Assembly: GCA_019753155.1 (NCBI GenBank)
Contig: JAIELG010000019.1
Coordinates: forward strand, 16,877-80,876
DNA length: 64,000 nucleotides
DNA from: Burkholderiales bacterium
Lineage (GTDB): Bacteria; Pseudomonadota; Gammaproteobacteria; Burkholderiales; JABEVD01
Direction of reading: 5' to 3'
Shown in pieces: positions 45,055 through 54,626 of the stretch (within the stretch, counting starts at the first letter, position 1; each line of letters starts with the position of its first letter). Made by a program: the position numbers and the translations under genes. Under the pieces are notes generated by a model. The model saw only the letters and a list, made by a program, of their open reading frames with translations. It was not told where the DNA came from and searched no databases.

Positions 45055-47609
45055 ATCCGCCTTCGAACAGGATCAAGCAGGAACTGGCTGAGGGCAGGAA
45101 ATGCCTGCAAAACAAATTCCAACAGTCAGGGCGGGTATCGGCTTTGCTCAAAAGCCACAGCAATCTTGTCGACGCCCAATTGAAAGCAGCCTGGGAGTCG
45201 ATCTCCCCTTCGACCGATGTCGCCCTGCTTGCCGTCGGCGGATACGGACGCAGGGTACTCTTTCCTTATTCCGATATCGATCTTCTGATATTGCTTGAAA
45301 AGCAGGCTGATGCGGCCACGGTGGAAAAGCTGGAACGCCTTGTCGGACTGCTCTGGGATTCAGGACTGGAAGTCGGTCACAGCGTGCGCACATTGGAAGA
45401 ATGCGTGCTCGAAGCGAAAAAAGACATCACGGTGCAAACCAACATGCTCGAAGCCCGCCTGCTTGCGGGACGCATCGAATTGTACCGCGCCTTCTCGACG
45501 GCGTTGCGCAAATCGATCGATTGCAGGGCTTTTTTCAACGCAAAAGAACTCGAGCAGCAGCAGCGCCATATGCGCCTGCATGGCGCCTCCCACAATCTCG
45601 AACCCAATCTGAAGGAAAGTCCCGGCGGACTCAGGGATCTTCAGACCCTGCTGTGGATCAGCAAGGCCTGCAATCTGGGCACATCATGGAATGAACTGGC
45701 GAAAAACGGCATCATCACCCGGATCGAAGCCAGACAGATCGGACGCCATCAGACATTCCTGGAAAATCTGCGCATTCGTCTGCACTACCTTGCAGCGCGC
45801 CGGGAGGACAGGCTGCTGTTCGACTATCAGACCGTTCTGGCGACGGAACTCGGATTCGATGAAAAGCGTTCCCGCCGGGCAAGCGAGCAATTGATGCAGC
45901 ACTATTACCGCACGGCAAAATCCGTTTCCCAGCTCAACACCATTTTGCTGCAAAACATGCGCACCAGCATATTCGCATCGTCATCGTTTGCAAAAGCGGT
46001 CATCAACGAACGATTCGAGGTTCGAGACGACCTGCTTGCGGCGCGCAGCGAAACGCTTTTCGAAGCCGAGCCGGGCGCCATTCTCGAATGCTTCCTGCTC
46101 ATCGAGCGCCACCCTGAACTCAAGGGTATCAGCTCGGAAACATTGCGCGCCCTGTGGAGAGCGACTGCCAGAATAGACGCGGCTTTTCGCAAGGATGAAA
46201 GGAACCATGCCCTGTTCATGCAAATCCTGCGCGAATCCAGGGGAGTTTCACATGCTCTGCAGCGCATGAACCAGTATGGGGTGCTCGGGAAATACATTCC
46301 GGCATTCGGGCGAATCGTAGGTCGCATGCAGCATGATCTGTTCCATGTCTATACGGTGGACGAGCATATCCTCAAGGTCGTACGCAACCTCAGGCGCTTT
46401 ACAATGGCCGAATATGCCCACGAATATCCCCTGTGCAGCAGGCTCATCAACGAATTCGAACGCCCGGAGGTGCTTTATCTCGCCGGACTCTTCCACGATA
46501 TCGCGAAAGGCAGGGGGGGCGATCATTCGAAACTTGGAAGGCGCGACGCACTCTCCTTCTGCAAGCAGCATGGCATGGGCAGGGGCGATGCGGAATTGGT
46601 GGGGAGCCTTGTCGAAAACCATCTCGTCATGTCATCCACTGCCCAGAAAATGGATTTATCCGACCCGGATGTCATCGCAAATTTTGCAGCCAGGGTGGGC
46701 ACGGAAAGGCAGTTATCCGCGCTTTATCTGCTCACTGTTGCGGATATCAGGGGGACCAGCCCCACTGTGTGGAATGCCTGGAAGGAAAAGTTGCTGGAAG
46801 ACCTGTTCCGCGCAGCGCAGCGCTGCATGAGAGGGGACAAACCCTCCTCGACCGGCAACTTGCAGATGCGGCAGAATGAAGCCGTGAGGCTGTTGCAGCT
46901 TTATGCCATGCCGAAGAACAGTCAGGCGAATCTTTGGTCGAAGCTGGGTATGCCCTATTTTTTGCAGCATGACGCCAATGAAATCGCCTGGCATGTTCGC
47001 ATCCTCTACAACAGGGTCGACACCGGCACGCCTGTCGTCAGGGCCAGGTTGAGTCCAATCGGCGAGGGGCTTCAAGTCATGATTTATGCCGCCACGCAAC
47101 CCGACCTCTTTGCCCAGATCAGCGGCTTTTTCGAGCGCATCGGTTACAACATCGCGGAAGCCAGGATTCACGCAACCCGTCATGGCTATAGCCTGAATAG
47201 TTTCCTGGTGCTCGATCCCGAACGCAAAGTCGAGCACTACCGGGATCTCATCAGCTTCATAGAATACGAATTGGGACAGAGACTGGTACTGAAGAAGCCG
47301 CTGGAGGCGCCCGTGCAAAGCCGCCTGAGCCGGCATCTGAAACATTTTCCGATACCGCCCCAGGTGAATATCGTGCCGGACGAGAAAGGCCTTTACAGGG
47401 TGCTTTCCATCATTGCCGGAGACCGCCCAGGATTGCTTTCCAGGATTGCAAGAACGCTGACGGCGCGCCAAATCCAGGTGCATAGCGCGCGGATCAATAC
47501 GCTGGGAGAGCGCGTGGAAGACACTTTCCTGATTTCAGGCGCCCAACTGGAAAAACAGAACACATTGATCCGCATCGAAACGGAGTTAATCGATGCACTT
47601 CAAGCCTGA
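45051..47609 (+). CDS. glnD: [protein-PII] uridylyltransferase / uridylyl-removing enzyme
   Basis: An 852-residue nitrogen-status sensor. The nucleotidyltransferase motif is GGYGRRVLFPYSDIDLLILL (metal Asp75, Asp77), a helical middle part contains LKESPGGLRDLQTLLWI, the HD hydrolase domain carries LFHDIAKGRGGDHSKLG, and two C-terminal ACT domains (about 690-852) bind glutamine. It uridylylates PII when glutamine is low and removes UMP when it is high. Its 3' end overlaps that of the convergent cysteine desulfurase by 24 bases. Confidence 0.96.
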   Translation: MNPPSNRIKQELAEGRKCLQNKFQQSGRVSALLKSHSNLVDAQLKAAWESISPSTDVALLAVGGYGRRVLFPYSDIDLLILLEKQADAATVEKLERLVGLLWDSGLEVGHSVRTLEECVLEAKKDITVQTNMLEARLLAGRIELYRAFSTALRKSIDCRAFFNAKELEQQQRHMRLHGASHNLEPNLKESPGGLRDLQTLLWISKACNLGTSWNELAKNGIITRIEARQIGRHQTFLENLRIRLHYLAARREDRLLFDYQTVLATELGFDEKRSRRASEQLMQHYYRTAKSVSQLNTILLQNMRTSIFASSSFAKAVINERFEVRDDLLAARSETLFEAEPGAILECFLLIERHPELKGISSETLRALWRATARIDAAFRKDERNHALFMQILRESRGVSHALQRMNQYGVLGKYIPAFGRIVGRMQHDLFHVYTVDEHILKVVRNLRRFTMAEYAHEYPLCSRLINEFERPEVLYLAGLFHDIAKGRGGDHSKLGRRDALSFCKQHGMGRGDAELVGSLVENHLVMSSTAQKMDLSDPDVIANFAARVGTERQLSALYLLTVADIRGTSPTVWNAWKEKLLEDLFRAAQRCMRGDKPSSTGNLQMRQNEAVRLLQLYAMPKNSQANLWSKLGMPYFLQHDANEIAWHVRILYNRVDTGTPVVRARLSPIGEGLQVMIYAATQPDLFAQISGFFERIGYNIAEARIHATRHGYSLNSFLVLDPERKVEHYRDLISFIEYELGQRLVLKKPLEAPVQSRLSRHLKHFPIPPQVNIVPDEKGLYRVLSIIAGDRPGLLSRIARTLTARQIQVHSARINTLGERVEDTFLISGAQLEKQNTLIRIETELIDALQA

Positions 47610-48725
47610 AAGGCGGTCGAGCGTCGCCTTCAATGCCGTCAGGAAACATCCGATCTGACTATCGGTGTTCTCCCTGCCCAGGCTCACCCGCACCGCGCCT
47701 CTTGCCAGATCGGGTGCAACGCCCATTGCAATGAGTGTCGCGCTCGGTTCCGTCTCGCCGCTCGAACAAGCGGAACCGCTTGCAATGGCAAAGCCTGCGC
47801 GATCCATCTCCACAACCAGGGTTCCCCCATCCATGCCGGGAAAGGAGAAATAAACCGTATTCTGCAAGCACGGGCCGCCCCCTGAAAACAGGACCGCCCC
47901 CATGCCGGACAATTCACGCTCGAGCCGCTTCCTCATGGCTTCGAGATGCAGTGCAAGGCTGGCAATGCCGGATTTTGCAAGCATGGCGGCCTCCCCGAAT
48001 CCGACGATTGCAGCGACATTCTCCGTTCCGGAGCGCAACCCAGATTCCTGCCCTCCACCCTCGATCAACGGCAGCAAGGAGAGGCGCTTGTCCACGATCA
48101 GCGCACCGGCCCCCTTGGGTCCGTGAATCTTGTGGGCGGAAAGCGTCATGGCATGCACGTCAAGCGCGGAAAAATCGACTGGAATCTTGCCCAACGCCTG
48201 AACCGCATCGGTATGAATCCATGCGCCTCTGGATCTTGCAAGTGCAGAGGCTTTCGCCACGTCCAGGATGACGCCGGTTTCGTTGTTGGCCAGCATCACG
48301 GAAACCATGCCCGTAGGCGCGGAGAGCGCATTTTCGGCGTCCATGAGGTCGAGTTCGCCATTCGCATCGACCGCCATCTTGCGCAGGAGCCAGCCGGATC
48401 GTCTCAACGACTCGGCGGGCTTGACGACGCTGGGATGCTCGATGGCGCTGATCGCTATTTGCGAGGGCTTGAGATATCCTGCCACGCCCTTGATGAAAAG
48501 GTTGTTGGCTTCGCTCCCGCCGCTGGTGAATATGACCTGTGAACTTCGACATCCGACGACTTCCGCAATCTGCGATCTCGCAAGCTCTATCGCCTCTCTG
48601 GCGCGCCTGCCCAAATCATGAACGCTCGATGGATTGCCGAAATCCGACCTCAGGTAAGGGAGCATTGCTTCGAGAACTTCCCCCCTTACCGGGGTCGATG
48701 CATTGTAATCCATATAGACTGCCAT
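47586..48725 (-). CDS. cysteine desulfurase (IscS/NifS family)
   Basis: A 379-residue PLP enzyme that takes sulfur from cysteine. It has the N-terminal VYMDYNASTPVRGEVLEAM, the cofactor Lys in SAHKIHGPKGAGALIVD and the catalytic Cys loop ASGSACSSGETEPS. It is about 25 residues shorter than enterobacterial IscS, and the start is closer to NifS-like proteins. It follows iscR by 5 bases, but iscU, iscA and hscBA do not follow; glnD is convergent instead. Whether it serves Fe-S assembly, tRNA thiolation or both is not visible here. Confidence 0.9.
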   Translation of the reverse strand: MAVYMDYNASTPVRGEVLEAMLPYLRSDFGNPSSVHDLGRRAREAIELARSQIAEVVGCRSSQVIFTSGGSEANNLFIKGVAGYLKPSQIAISAIEHPSVVKPAESLRRSGWLLRKMAVDANGELDLMDAENALSAPTGMVSVMLANNETGVILDVAKASALARSRGAWIHTDAVQALGKIPVDFSALDVHAMTLSAHKIHGPKGAGALIVDKRLSLLPLIEGGGQESGLRSGTENVAAIVGFGEAAMLAKSGIASLALHLEAMRKRLERELSGMGAVLFSGGGPCLQNTVYFSFPGMDGGTLVVEMDRAGFAIASGSACSSGETEPSATLIAMGVAPDLARGAVRVSLGRENTDSQIGCFLTALKATLDRLSGLKCID

Positions 48726-48730
48726 GAAAT

Positions 48731-49177
48731 TCAGGCAGGGGCAAACATGATCCGAGCATACTGTTCAGAAGACTTCTCCTGACCATAAATCAACTGATCC
48801 AGCGTGATGGCTTCCAGATAGCTGTAGATCTTGTCGGTCAAATCAGTCCACAGGTTATGAGTCAGGCAGGGATTGTTTCCTTTGCAGTTCGCCTTGCCGG
48901 CACATTTTGTCGCGTCCAGCGGCTCATCGACCGCAAGGATGATCTGTGCAACTGAAATTTTATCCAGCGCTCTGGCAATGCAATAGCCCCCCCCCGGTCC
49001 CCGGACGCTTTCGACGAGGCCATGACGACGCAGCCTGCCGAACAATTGCTCGAGATAGGACAGGGATATCAACTGGCGCTCGCTGACGCCGGCAAGCGTG
49101 ACAGGCGCGCCATCCGAGTGGAGGGCCAAATCGACCATGGCCGTTACGGCAAAGCGCCCTTTTGTGGTTAACCTCAT
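48731..49177 (-). CDS. iscR: Rrf2-family Fe-S regulator IscR
   Basis: A 148-residue Rrf2 regulator. The winged helix occupies about 1-65 ([48 protein letters not shown]). The [2Fe-2S] ligands of IscR, C92, C98, C104 and H107, are all present with standard spacing in [17 protein letters not shown]. Cluster-bound IscR represses its own operon; a fitting site overlaps its promoter. It is cotranscribed with the desulfurase. Confidence 0.95.
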   Translation of the reverse strand: MRLTTKGRFAVTAMVDLALHSDGAPVTLAGVSERQLISLSYLEQLFGRLRRHGLVESVRGPGGGYCIARALDKISVAQIILAVDEPLDATKCAGKANCKGNNPCLTHNLWTDLTDKIYSYLEAITLDQLIYGQEKSSEQYARIMFAPA

Positions 49178-49216
49178 GATGTGCTCCGAAGATTAAGTTG
49201 AAAATCGAACCAGACC

Positions 49217-49241
49217 ATACCTGATCTCTTTTGTCGACTAT
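49217..49241 (-). promoter_or_regulatory. iscR: IscR type 1 operator
   Basis: The 25-base minus-strand sequence from ATAGTCGAC to ATCAGGTAT matches the published type 1 IscR consensus (ATASYYGACTRWWWYAGTCRRSTAT) at 20 of 25 positions by hand alignment, with both outer halves nearly intact. It overlaps the predicted -10 box, the expected position for repression. Confidence 0.65.
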
Positions 49242-49266
49242 ATAGTAACTCTATAAATTCAGTCAA
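49237..49266 (-). promoter_or_regulatory. sigma70 promoter of iscR
   Basis: Minus strand TTGACT (49266-49261), 18-base spacer, TATAGT (49242-49237), five of six matches each, about 60 bases before the iscR ATG. The -35 lies at the very end of cysE. Confidence 0.7.
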
Positions 49267-50011
49267 CAATTTTATTAAGGTGTTTCGGATCAAAGGCATC
49301 GGCTGCCGCCTTGGCCTCTTCCGTCCGGACGCCGATGCGCTCGAGATATTGCAGTATCAGTTCGATTTTGTGGTCGGTTGCGACGGTATGGTCGAGCAGG
49401 CCATGTATCGCCTTGGTGATGGGATCGTTCAAATCGTCCCCGATGGCGTAAGCGCTGAATCCCATTTTTTCGGCTTTTTTCGCGCGCGCCAAGGACTTTT
49501 CTTCATCCAGTATTCTGGCGGGGATGCCGACTGCGGTCGCCCCATCCGGAACATCCTTGACGACAACGGCATTGGAACCGATCTTGGCGCCATCCCCGAT
49601 TTTAATGGGGCCGAGGATTTTGGCCCCTGCCCCGACGACGACCCCCTTGCCCAATGTCGGATGGCGTTTCCCCCCGCTCCAGGAAGTCCCCCCCAGAGTG
49701 ACGCCGTGGTAAAGGGTGCTGTCGTCCCCGATTTCAGCGGTTTCCCCAATCACCACCCCCATGCCGTGATCGATGAATACCCTTCTTCCGATTGTCGCGC
49801 CGGGATGGATCTCGATACCGGTCAGCCATCTGCCGATATGGGATATGAATCTCGCGAGCCACTTGAATCCGGCATGCCACAGGCGATGCGATAACTTGTG
49901 GATCAGGGCGGCGTGAAATCCGGGATAGCAGGTCACCACCTCCCATCTCGTGCGCACAGCCGGGTCGCGATCGAAAACGGCCTGAATATCTTCCTTGATT
50001 GACTTCAACAT
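49259..50011 (-). CDS. cysE: serine O-acetyltransferase CysE
   Basis: A 250-residue hexapeptide acetyltransferase making O-acetylserine for cysteine synthesis. It has an N-terminal helical part ([37 protein letters not shown]), then the left-handed helix with [26 protein letters not shown] (catalytic His in IDHG) and [14 protein letters not shown]. The C-terminal tail is long, ending HLNKIVD, and lacks the terminal Ile of E. coli CysE that binds the cysteine synthase. It is one base after trmJ; supplying cysteine upstream of a desulfurase makes functional sense. Confidence 0.95.
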   Translation of the reverse strand: MLKSIKEDIQAVFDRDPAVRTRWEVVTCYPGFHAALIHKLSHRLWHAGFKWLARFISHIGRWLTGIEIHPGATIGRRVFIDHGMGVVIGETAEIGDDSTLYHGVTLGGTSWSGGKRHPTLGKGVVVGAGAKILGPIKIGDGAKIGSNAVVVKDVPDGATAVGIPARILDEEKSLARAKKAEKMGFSAYAIGDDLNDPITKAIHGLLDHTVATDHKIELILQYLERIGVRTEEAKAAADAFDPKHLNKIVD

Positions 50012-50012
50012 G

Positions 50013-50744
50013 TTATTCCTGCCCGGGCGAATATGCCGACAAATCCCGCAAAATGCCGCGCAGGATATTCACCTCGGTCTTTTCGAGGCGACTCCTTGCA
50101 AACAGTCTGCGCATCCTTTGCATCAGCCTTTTGGGCTCCTGTGGATCGAGAAACCCAATCTTAACCAAAGTGCTCTCGAAATGTTGATAAAAATTCTCGA
50201 TTTCTTCGAAAGTCGCAAGATCAAGCGGCGCGCCGCCTGTCTTTTCGGGTTCGAAAAGCGCCATATGCAGCTCATAAGTCATGATCTGGACGGCGGCGGC
50301 AAGATTCAACGAGGAATAGGCGGGATTCGCGGGAATGGTGGCGATAATCTGGCATTTCCCCACTTCTTCCGTCGTCAGCCCGGACATTTCGGTCCCGAAG
50401 ACAAGCGCAACTTCACCCCGGCCCGCCTCGTCGAGAACGATGTCGCCGACCTCGCGCGGATCGAACACTTCGTGGGACAAATCCCTCGGTCTCGCCGTAA
50501 CCGCAACCACCAATGCCGCACCACGGAGCGCATCGTCCAGGGATTGACAAACCTGCGCCATCCGGAGGATGTCCTCCGCCCCCGAAGAGCGTGCTGTTGC
50601 GTCGGGATGCGGGAAAAGCTTGGGACTCACCAGATAGAGACGGGAGAATCCCATCGTCTTCATGGCCCGCGCCGCCGCACCGATGTTTCCGGGGTGGCTG
50701 GTCCTGCTCAACACGATGCGGATATTTCCAAACTTGGGGTTCAA
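50013..50744 (-). CDS. trmJ: tRNA (cytidine/uridine-2'-O-)-methyltransferase TrmJ (TTG start)
   Basis: A 243-residue SPOUT enzyme that methylates the ribose of nucleotide 32 in tRNA. Motif 1 is [23 protein letters not shown], motif 2 [16 protein letters not shown] and motif 3 [23 protein letters not shown]; the C-terminal helical extension is normal. The start codon is TTG 50744 with GAGGAAG nine bases upstream; no ATG fits. A decayed copy of its first 13 or so codons lies 273 bases upstream. Confidence 0.93.
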   Translation of the reverse strand: MNPKFGNIRIVLSRTSHPGNIGAAARAMKTMGFSRLYLVSPKLFPHPDATARSSGAEDILRMAQVCQSLDDALRGAALVVAVTARPRDLSHEVFDPREVGDIVLDEAGRGEVALVFGTEMSGLTTEEVGKCQIIATIPANPAYSSLNLAAAVQIMTYELHMALFEPEKTGGAPLDLATFEEIENFYQHFESTLVKIGFLDPQEPKRLMQRMRRLFARSRLEKTEVNILRGILRDLSAYSPGQE

Positions 50745-51084
50745 GACGCCGGCTTCCTCTAATGCAAAAAGCGATTTTAACCCAGAAACATCGGTTGGGC
50801 CGGGCGGAGTAAGCCATTTTTACGGTTCATGGCGACATCCGGGCAGTTGCACCCGGAGGGCCGCAGAAAATAGGCTTTCCGGAAAAACGGACCGGCGTAT
50901 TGGAGACGGTTGCCGCCTGTCGTTGAAGATCCGTTCCTGCGATAAAAGCTGCCACCACCCCATCGCACTTGAAGGTCGGCCCAATACGACGCGGATATTT
51001 CCAAGCCTGGGGTTCGAAGCAGCAACCTTGGAATGCGTAACCTGATAGAATGTCGCGGTTATGAAAAACCTTTAGAGACGCACC
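50745..51084. other. 340-base gap between trmJ and suhB
   Basis: No intact gene. It must carry the divergent promoters for trmJ and suhB (a TAGAAT at about 51041 could serve suhB). At 50980-51019 it holds a near-copy of the trmJ 5' end. The middle (50800-50970) shows no recognisable coding or structural signal. Confidence 0.6.
50980..51019 (-). pseudogene. decayed duplicate of the trmJ 5' end
   Basis: Bases 50980-51019 match 50707-50746 with about six substitutions in the first 36 positions, all transitions. In the corresponding minus-strand frame it reads NPRLGNIRVVLG against trm[13 protein letters not shown]. The start codon TTG has become TCG, and similarity fades after about 14 codons. 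It is a fragment, not a gene. Confidence 0.65.
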
Positions 51085-51882
51085 ATGCACCCAATGCTGA
51101 ACACGGCCGTCAAGGCTGCCCGCCGCGCCGGATCGATCATCAACCGGGCCTCCCAGAACCTCGATTTGCTGAAAGTCGAGCATAAATCCTACAACGATTT
51201 CGTCAGCGAGGTGGACAAAGCCGCAGAGTCAGCCATCCTGGAAGTCATACTGGAGGCCTATCCGAGTCACGCCATTCTGGCAGAAGAAAGCGGCGCGCAA
51301 GGCGATTCGGAATTCCTGTGGATCATCGATCCGCTGGACGGCACGACCAATTTCCTGCATGGATTCCCTCAATATTCCGTTTCCATCGCGTTGTCCCACA
51401 AGGGTTCGATCATGCAGGCCGTGATATTCGACCCTGCACGCAACGATCTCTACACCGCAACGCGCGGAAGCGGAGCATTCCTCAATGACCGCAGGCTCAG
51501 GGTATCGAAACGAACCCGCCTGGAAGAAGCCCTGATCGGCACGGGCTTCCCATTCAGAAATTTCGACGACCTCGACGCCTATCTGGCGATCTTCCGCGAA
51601 CTGGTGCAAAAAACTTCCGGAATTCGACGCCCAGGTTCTGCAGCGCTCGATCTTGCCTCGGTTGCGGCAGGACGGTTCGATGGATTTTGGGAATTCAATC
51701 TGAGTCCATGGGACATTGCGGCAGGCACCTTACTGATCACAGAGGCAGGTGGACTCGTCGGAGATCTGCAGGGGGAAGCGCATTACCTCAAGAGCGGCCA
51801 CATCGTGGCGGGTGCGCCGAAAATTTTCGGACAGCTCCTGCAGGTGATCGCGCCTCGCCTGACAGAACGGCTGAAAGCTTAG
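51085..51882 (+). CDS. suhB: inositol-1-monophosphatase SuhB
   Basis: A 265-residue lithium-sensitive phosphatase-fold protein. Metal ligands: E67/E68 in AILAEESG, D82 and D85 in [12 protein letters not shown], and the Asp in [17 protein letters not shown]. In E. coli SuhB also joins the rRNA antitermination complex. Length is normal; its stop codon TAG is made from the first G of a repeated element inserted directly at the 3' end. Confidence 0.95.
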   Translation: MHPMLNTAVKAARRAGSIINRASQNLDLLKVEHKSYNDFVSEVDKAAESAILEVILEAYPSHAILAEESGAQGDSEFLWIIDPLDGTTNFLHGFPQYSVSIALSHKGSIMQAVIFDPARNDLYTATRGSGAFLNDRRLRVSKRTRLEEALIGTGFPFRNFDDLDAYLAIFRELVQKTSGIRRPGSAALDLASVAAGRFDGFWEFNLSPWDIAAGTLLITEAGGLVGDLQGEAHYLKSGHIVAGAPKIFGQLLQVIAPRLTERLKA

Positions 51883-52182
51883 GGAACCACTTATTTATTC
51901 CTACGCGGGCGCGACGAGGCTTTGCGGAATGAGATGCGCGAGGCGTAGCGAATGGTTATCCATGCGCAAGCCGAGTAACAAAGAAGATCGCCCGCAAAGC
52001 CTCGTCCCTTCAGGGTTGCGTGAAAACGAAGCGAAGCGTAGTTTCGAGGTACGGCCAAATCGAGCGCTCGCTTTGTCGCGCTCCTTGGCATTGTAGGCCA
52101 GCTACAACCTGCGTCGCGCTTCGCGCGATCATCTCGATTTTCCCAGCAACGCGCTCCACGGGGGAGTAAATCAGTGGTTCCT
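51882..52182. mobile_element. MITE-like non-autonomous element, about 300 bp
   Basis: Imperfect terminal inverted repeats of about 25 bases: GGGAACCACTTATTTATTC at the left and, read inward from the right, AGGAACCACTGATTTACTC. It is flanked by TTA/TA on both sides (51879-51881 and 52182-52184), which suggests a TA or TNA target duplication. Inside are a perfect 15-base inverted pair (51913-51927 and 51992-52006), an 8-base pair (AAATCGAG/CTCGATTT) and a small TTGTAG/CTACAA hairpin. There is no ORF for a transposase. It separates suhB from motA. Confidence 0.6.
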
Positions 52183-52297
52183 TAGTATAGCCTTAAGCGT
52201 GAGTTTTGGTTATTATTGCTACAATGATGACACAACTGGTTAAAATGATCCGATACACCATTTCCCCCAATCCCACTCATCCTGGAGAAGCTGAGTA

Positions 52298-53158
52298 ATG
52301 CTGGTTATAATCGGTTACATCGTCATCCTTGCATGTGTTTTCGGGGGATTCGCTGCGGCGGGTGGACATCTTGCCGCCCTGCTCCAGCCGATCGAGCTTC
52401 TCATGATCGCAGGGGGCGGAGCCGGCGCCTTCGTGGTGGGAAACTCCGGGAAAGCCATCAAGTCCACCCTGAAAGCGCTGCCCACGGTTTTCCAGGGCTC
52501 CAAGTACAACAAGGCGCTGTACATGGAGTTGATGGCGCTGCTGTATGAAATCCTCTCCAAAATCAGGAAAGAGGGATTGATGTCGATCGAAGGCGATGTC
52601 GACAATCCCAAGGACAGCCCGGTATTCTCGAAATATCCCAAAATTCTGAGCGACCACCATGCCATCGAATTCCTGACGGATTACCTGCGGATCATGGTCG
52701 GCGGGAACCTCAATTCGTTCGAGATAGAAAACCTGATGGACAACGAAATCGATACGCACCACCATGAAGGACTCGAGCCCGCCCATATCGTCGCCAAAAT
52801 CGGGGACGGATTGCCTGCCTTCGGTATCGTTGCCGCGGTAATGGGCGTGGTGCATACCATGGAATCCGTCGGCATTCCACCCAAGGAACTCGGCCTTTTG
52901 ATCGCCCATGCGCTGGTGGGAACGTTTCTGGGCATTTTGCTCGCCTATGGATTTGTCGGTCCCCTGGCGAGCCTGCTGGAACAAAAGGTGAACGAATCCT
53001 CCAAGCTGCTTCAATGCATGCGGGTTACCCTGCTTGCCAGCCTCAACGGCTATGCGCCTGCCTTGGCCGTGGAGTTCGGCAGAAAAGTGCTGAATTCGAC
53101 CGAGCGCCCGACTTTCAGCGAGCTTGAAGAACATGTCAAGAAGAGCAAGTCGAAGTAA
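52298..53158 (+). CDS. motA: flagellar motor stator protein MotA
   Basis: A 286-residue four-span stator subunit: spans near 3-22, 30-50, 165-195 and 200-225. Signature segments are GKAIKSTLKALP, GDGLPAFGIVAAVMGVVHTM and LGTF-like ALVGTFLGILLAYGFVGPLA. A GGAGAAG ribosome site precedes the ATG. With MotB it forms the ion channel that drives rotation; MotA of this GDxxPxFG type is usually proton-driven. It is 115 bases after the MITE-like element, and no other flagellar genes are in view. Confidence 0.96.
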   Translation: MLVIIGYIVILACVFGGFAAAGGHLAALLQPIELLMIAGGGAGAFVVGNSGKAIKSTLKALPTVFQGSKYNKALYMELMALLYEILSKIRKEGLMSIEGDVDNPKDSPVFSKYPKILSDHHAIEFLTDYLRIMVGGNLNSFEIENLMDNEIDTHHHEGLEPAHIVAKIGDGLPAFGIVAAVMGVVHTMESVGIPPKELGLLIAHALVGTFLGILLAYGFVGPLASLLEQKVNESSKLLQCMRVTLLASLNGYAPALAVEFGRKVLNSTERPTFSELEEHVKKSKSK

Positions 53159-53180
53159 CTCCCCTCACCAGGTATAGTGA

Positions 53181-54107
53181 ATGAGCGACGATTCCCAGCG
53201 CCCGATTATCATAAAGAGAGTCAAGAAGGGCGGCGGCGGTCATCATGGCGGGGCATGGAAAATCGCCTATGCCGATTTCGTCACCGCCATGATGGCATTC
53301 TTTCTGTTGATGTGGCTCCTGGGTTCGACCACGAAAGGCGACCTGAAAGGAATCTCGGAATATTTCAAAACGCCGCTCAAGGTTGCGCTTCAGGGAGGAG
53401 AAGGCAGCGGAGACAGTTCGAGCATCATCAAGGGAGGCGGCAAGGACCTATCCCGCTCCTCCGGGCAGGTCAAGGAAGGCGACATCCCCGCACCCCAGAA
53501 AAAGATCAACCTGACCGATGCAAAAGCTGCACTCGCCCGCCAGGAAGCCGAGAAACTGAAAGCGCTCAAAAGCGCGCTGGAAAAAGCGATCGACTCCAAC
53601 CCGGAAATGCGCAAGTTCAAGAACCAGCTTCTGATCGACATCACCAGCGAAGGCTTGCGCATCCAGATCGTGGACGAGAAGAACCGCCCCATGTTCACCA
53701 TCGGCAGCGCCGCGCTCCAACCCTATGCCAGGGACATACTGGACGAAATCGGCAAAACGCTCAACGGCGTTCCGAACAAGATCAGTCTGTCAGGCCATAC
53801 CGATGCGACCCCCTATTCAGCCGGCGGAGCGAATTACAGCAACTGGGAACTTTCCGCCGACCGCGCGAACGCTTCCCGCAGGGAATTGATCAAGGGCGGG
53901 ATGGATGCCGACAAAGTGCTGCGCGTTGTCGGCCTGTCTTCGGCGGTGCTGTTCGACAGGAATAATCCGAACGATCCGGTCAACCGTCGCATCAGCATCA
54001 TCGTCATGAACAAGCAGACCGAAGATTCGATCACCAAGGACGAAGGCGTGATCAATGTCGACAACCACACCAACGTCACCAAGGAAACATTGACGACCAG
54101 GAAGTAA
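53181..54107 (+). CDS. motB: flagellar motor stator protein MotB
   Basis: A 308-residue stator subunit. The basic N-terminus is followed by one span with the ion-carrying Asp32 in YADFVTAMMAFFLLMWLLG. A plug/linker part (about 55-150) precedes the OmpA-like peptidoglycan-binding domain (about 180-280) with ISLSGHTDATPY and NWELSADRANASRREL. It starts 22 bases after motA and ends 3 bases before the convergent def gene. Confidence 0.96.
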   Translation: MSDDSQRPIIIKRVKKGGGGHHGGAWKIAYADFVTAMMAFFLLMWLLGSTTKGDLKGISEYFKTPLKVALQGGEGSGDSSSIIKGGGKDLSRSSGQVKEGDIPAPQKKINLTDAKAALARQEAEKLKALKSALEKAIDSNPEMRKFKNQLLIDITSEGLRIQIVDEKNRPMFTIGSAALQPYARDILDEIGKTLNGVPNKISLSGHTDATPYSAGGANYSNWELSADRANASRRELIKGGMDADKVLRVVGLSSAVLFDRNNPNDPVNRRISIIVMNKQTEDSITKDEGVINVDNHTNVTKETLTTRK

Positions 54108-54110
54108 TTA

Positions 54111-54626
54111 TTATGCCGGACCTGGAAACAGGGCGCTGCTGAATCCGAAATTGCGCAAATCCGCTATCCTCATCGGGTAAAGAATTCCCTGAAGGTGGTC
54201 GCATTCGTGTTGCACCACTCTTGCATGAAAACCGCTCACTTCCCTGTCGATTTCATTCCCGCAAGCATCGAATCCCCTGTAGCGCAGCCTCGTATATCTC
54301 GGCACGAGCCCCCTCATTCCTGGAATGCTCAGGCACCCTTCCCAATCCTCGGCCATTTCCTCGCTCAATGGCGACAATACCGGATTGATCAATACGGTGA
54401 GCGGTATCGTTTCCACATCAGGATAACGCGGATTCTCGGCAATTTCGAAAATAACGAGCTGCAATCCCACTCCGATTTGAGGCGCAGCCAGACCCGCGCC
54501 GTTCAAAGCGCGCATGGTGTCGATCATGCAGCTGACGAGTTCGTGCAGTTGCGGGGTATCGAACTCGATCACGGGATTCGCTTCTTCAAGAAGACGATCA
54601 TCCCCCATTTTCAGCACATCAATCAT
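54111..54626 (-). CDS. def: peptide deformylase
   Basis: A 171-residue iron/zinc enzyme that removes the N-formyl group. Motif 1 [14 protein letters not shown], motif 2 EGCLSIPG with metal Cys98, and motif 3 QHECDHLQG with His140, Glu141, His144 are all intact. Unlike many genomes it is not beside fmt but follows the MTI phosphorylase, with an 8-base overlap, so this is likely one of two deformylase genes. That is inference. Confidence 0.95.
   Translation of the reverse strand: MIDVLKMGDDRLLEEANPVIEFDTPQLHELVSCMIDTMRALNGAGLAAPQIGVGLQLVIFEIAENPRYPDVETIPLTVLINPVLSPLSEEMAEDWEGCLSIPGMRGLVPRYTRLRYRGFDACGNEIDREVSGFHARVVQHECDHLQGILYPMRIADLRNFGFSSALFPGPA

Noticed and set aside
52190..52297. possible sigma28 flagellar promoter upstream of motA
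   Set aside because: A CCGATACA resembles the -10 of sigma28, but no TAAA-type -35 lies at the right distance; TACAAT near 52218 also lacks a -35.
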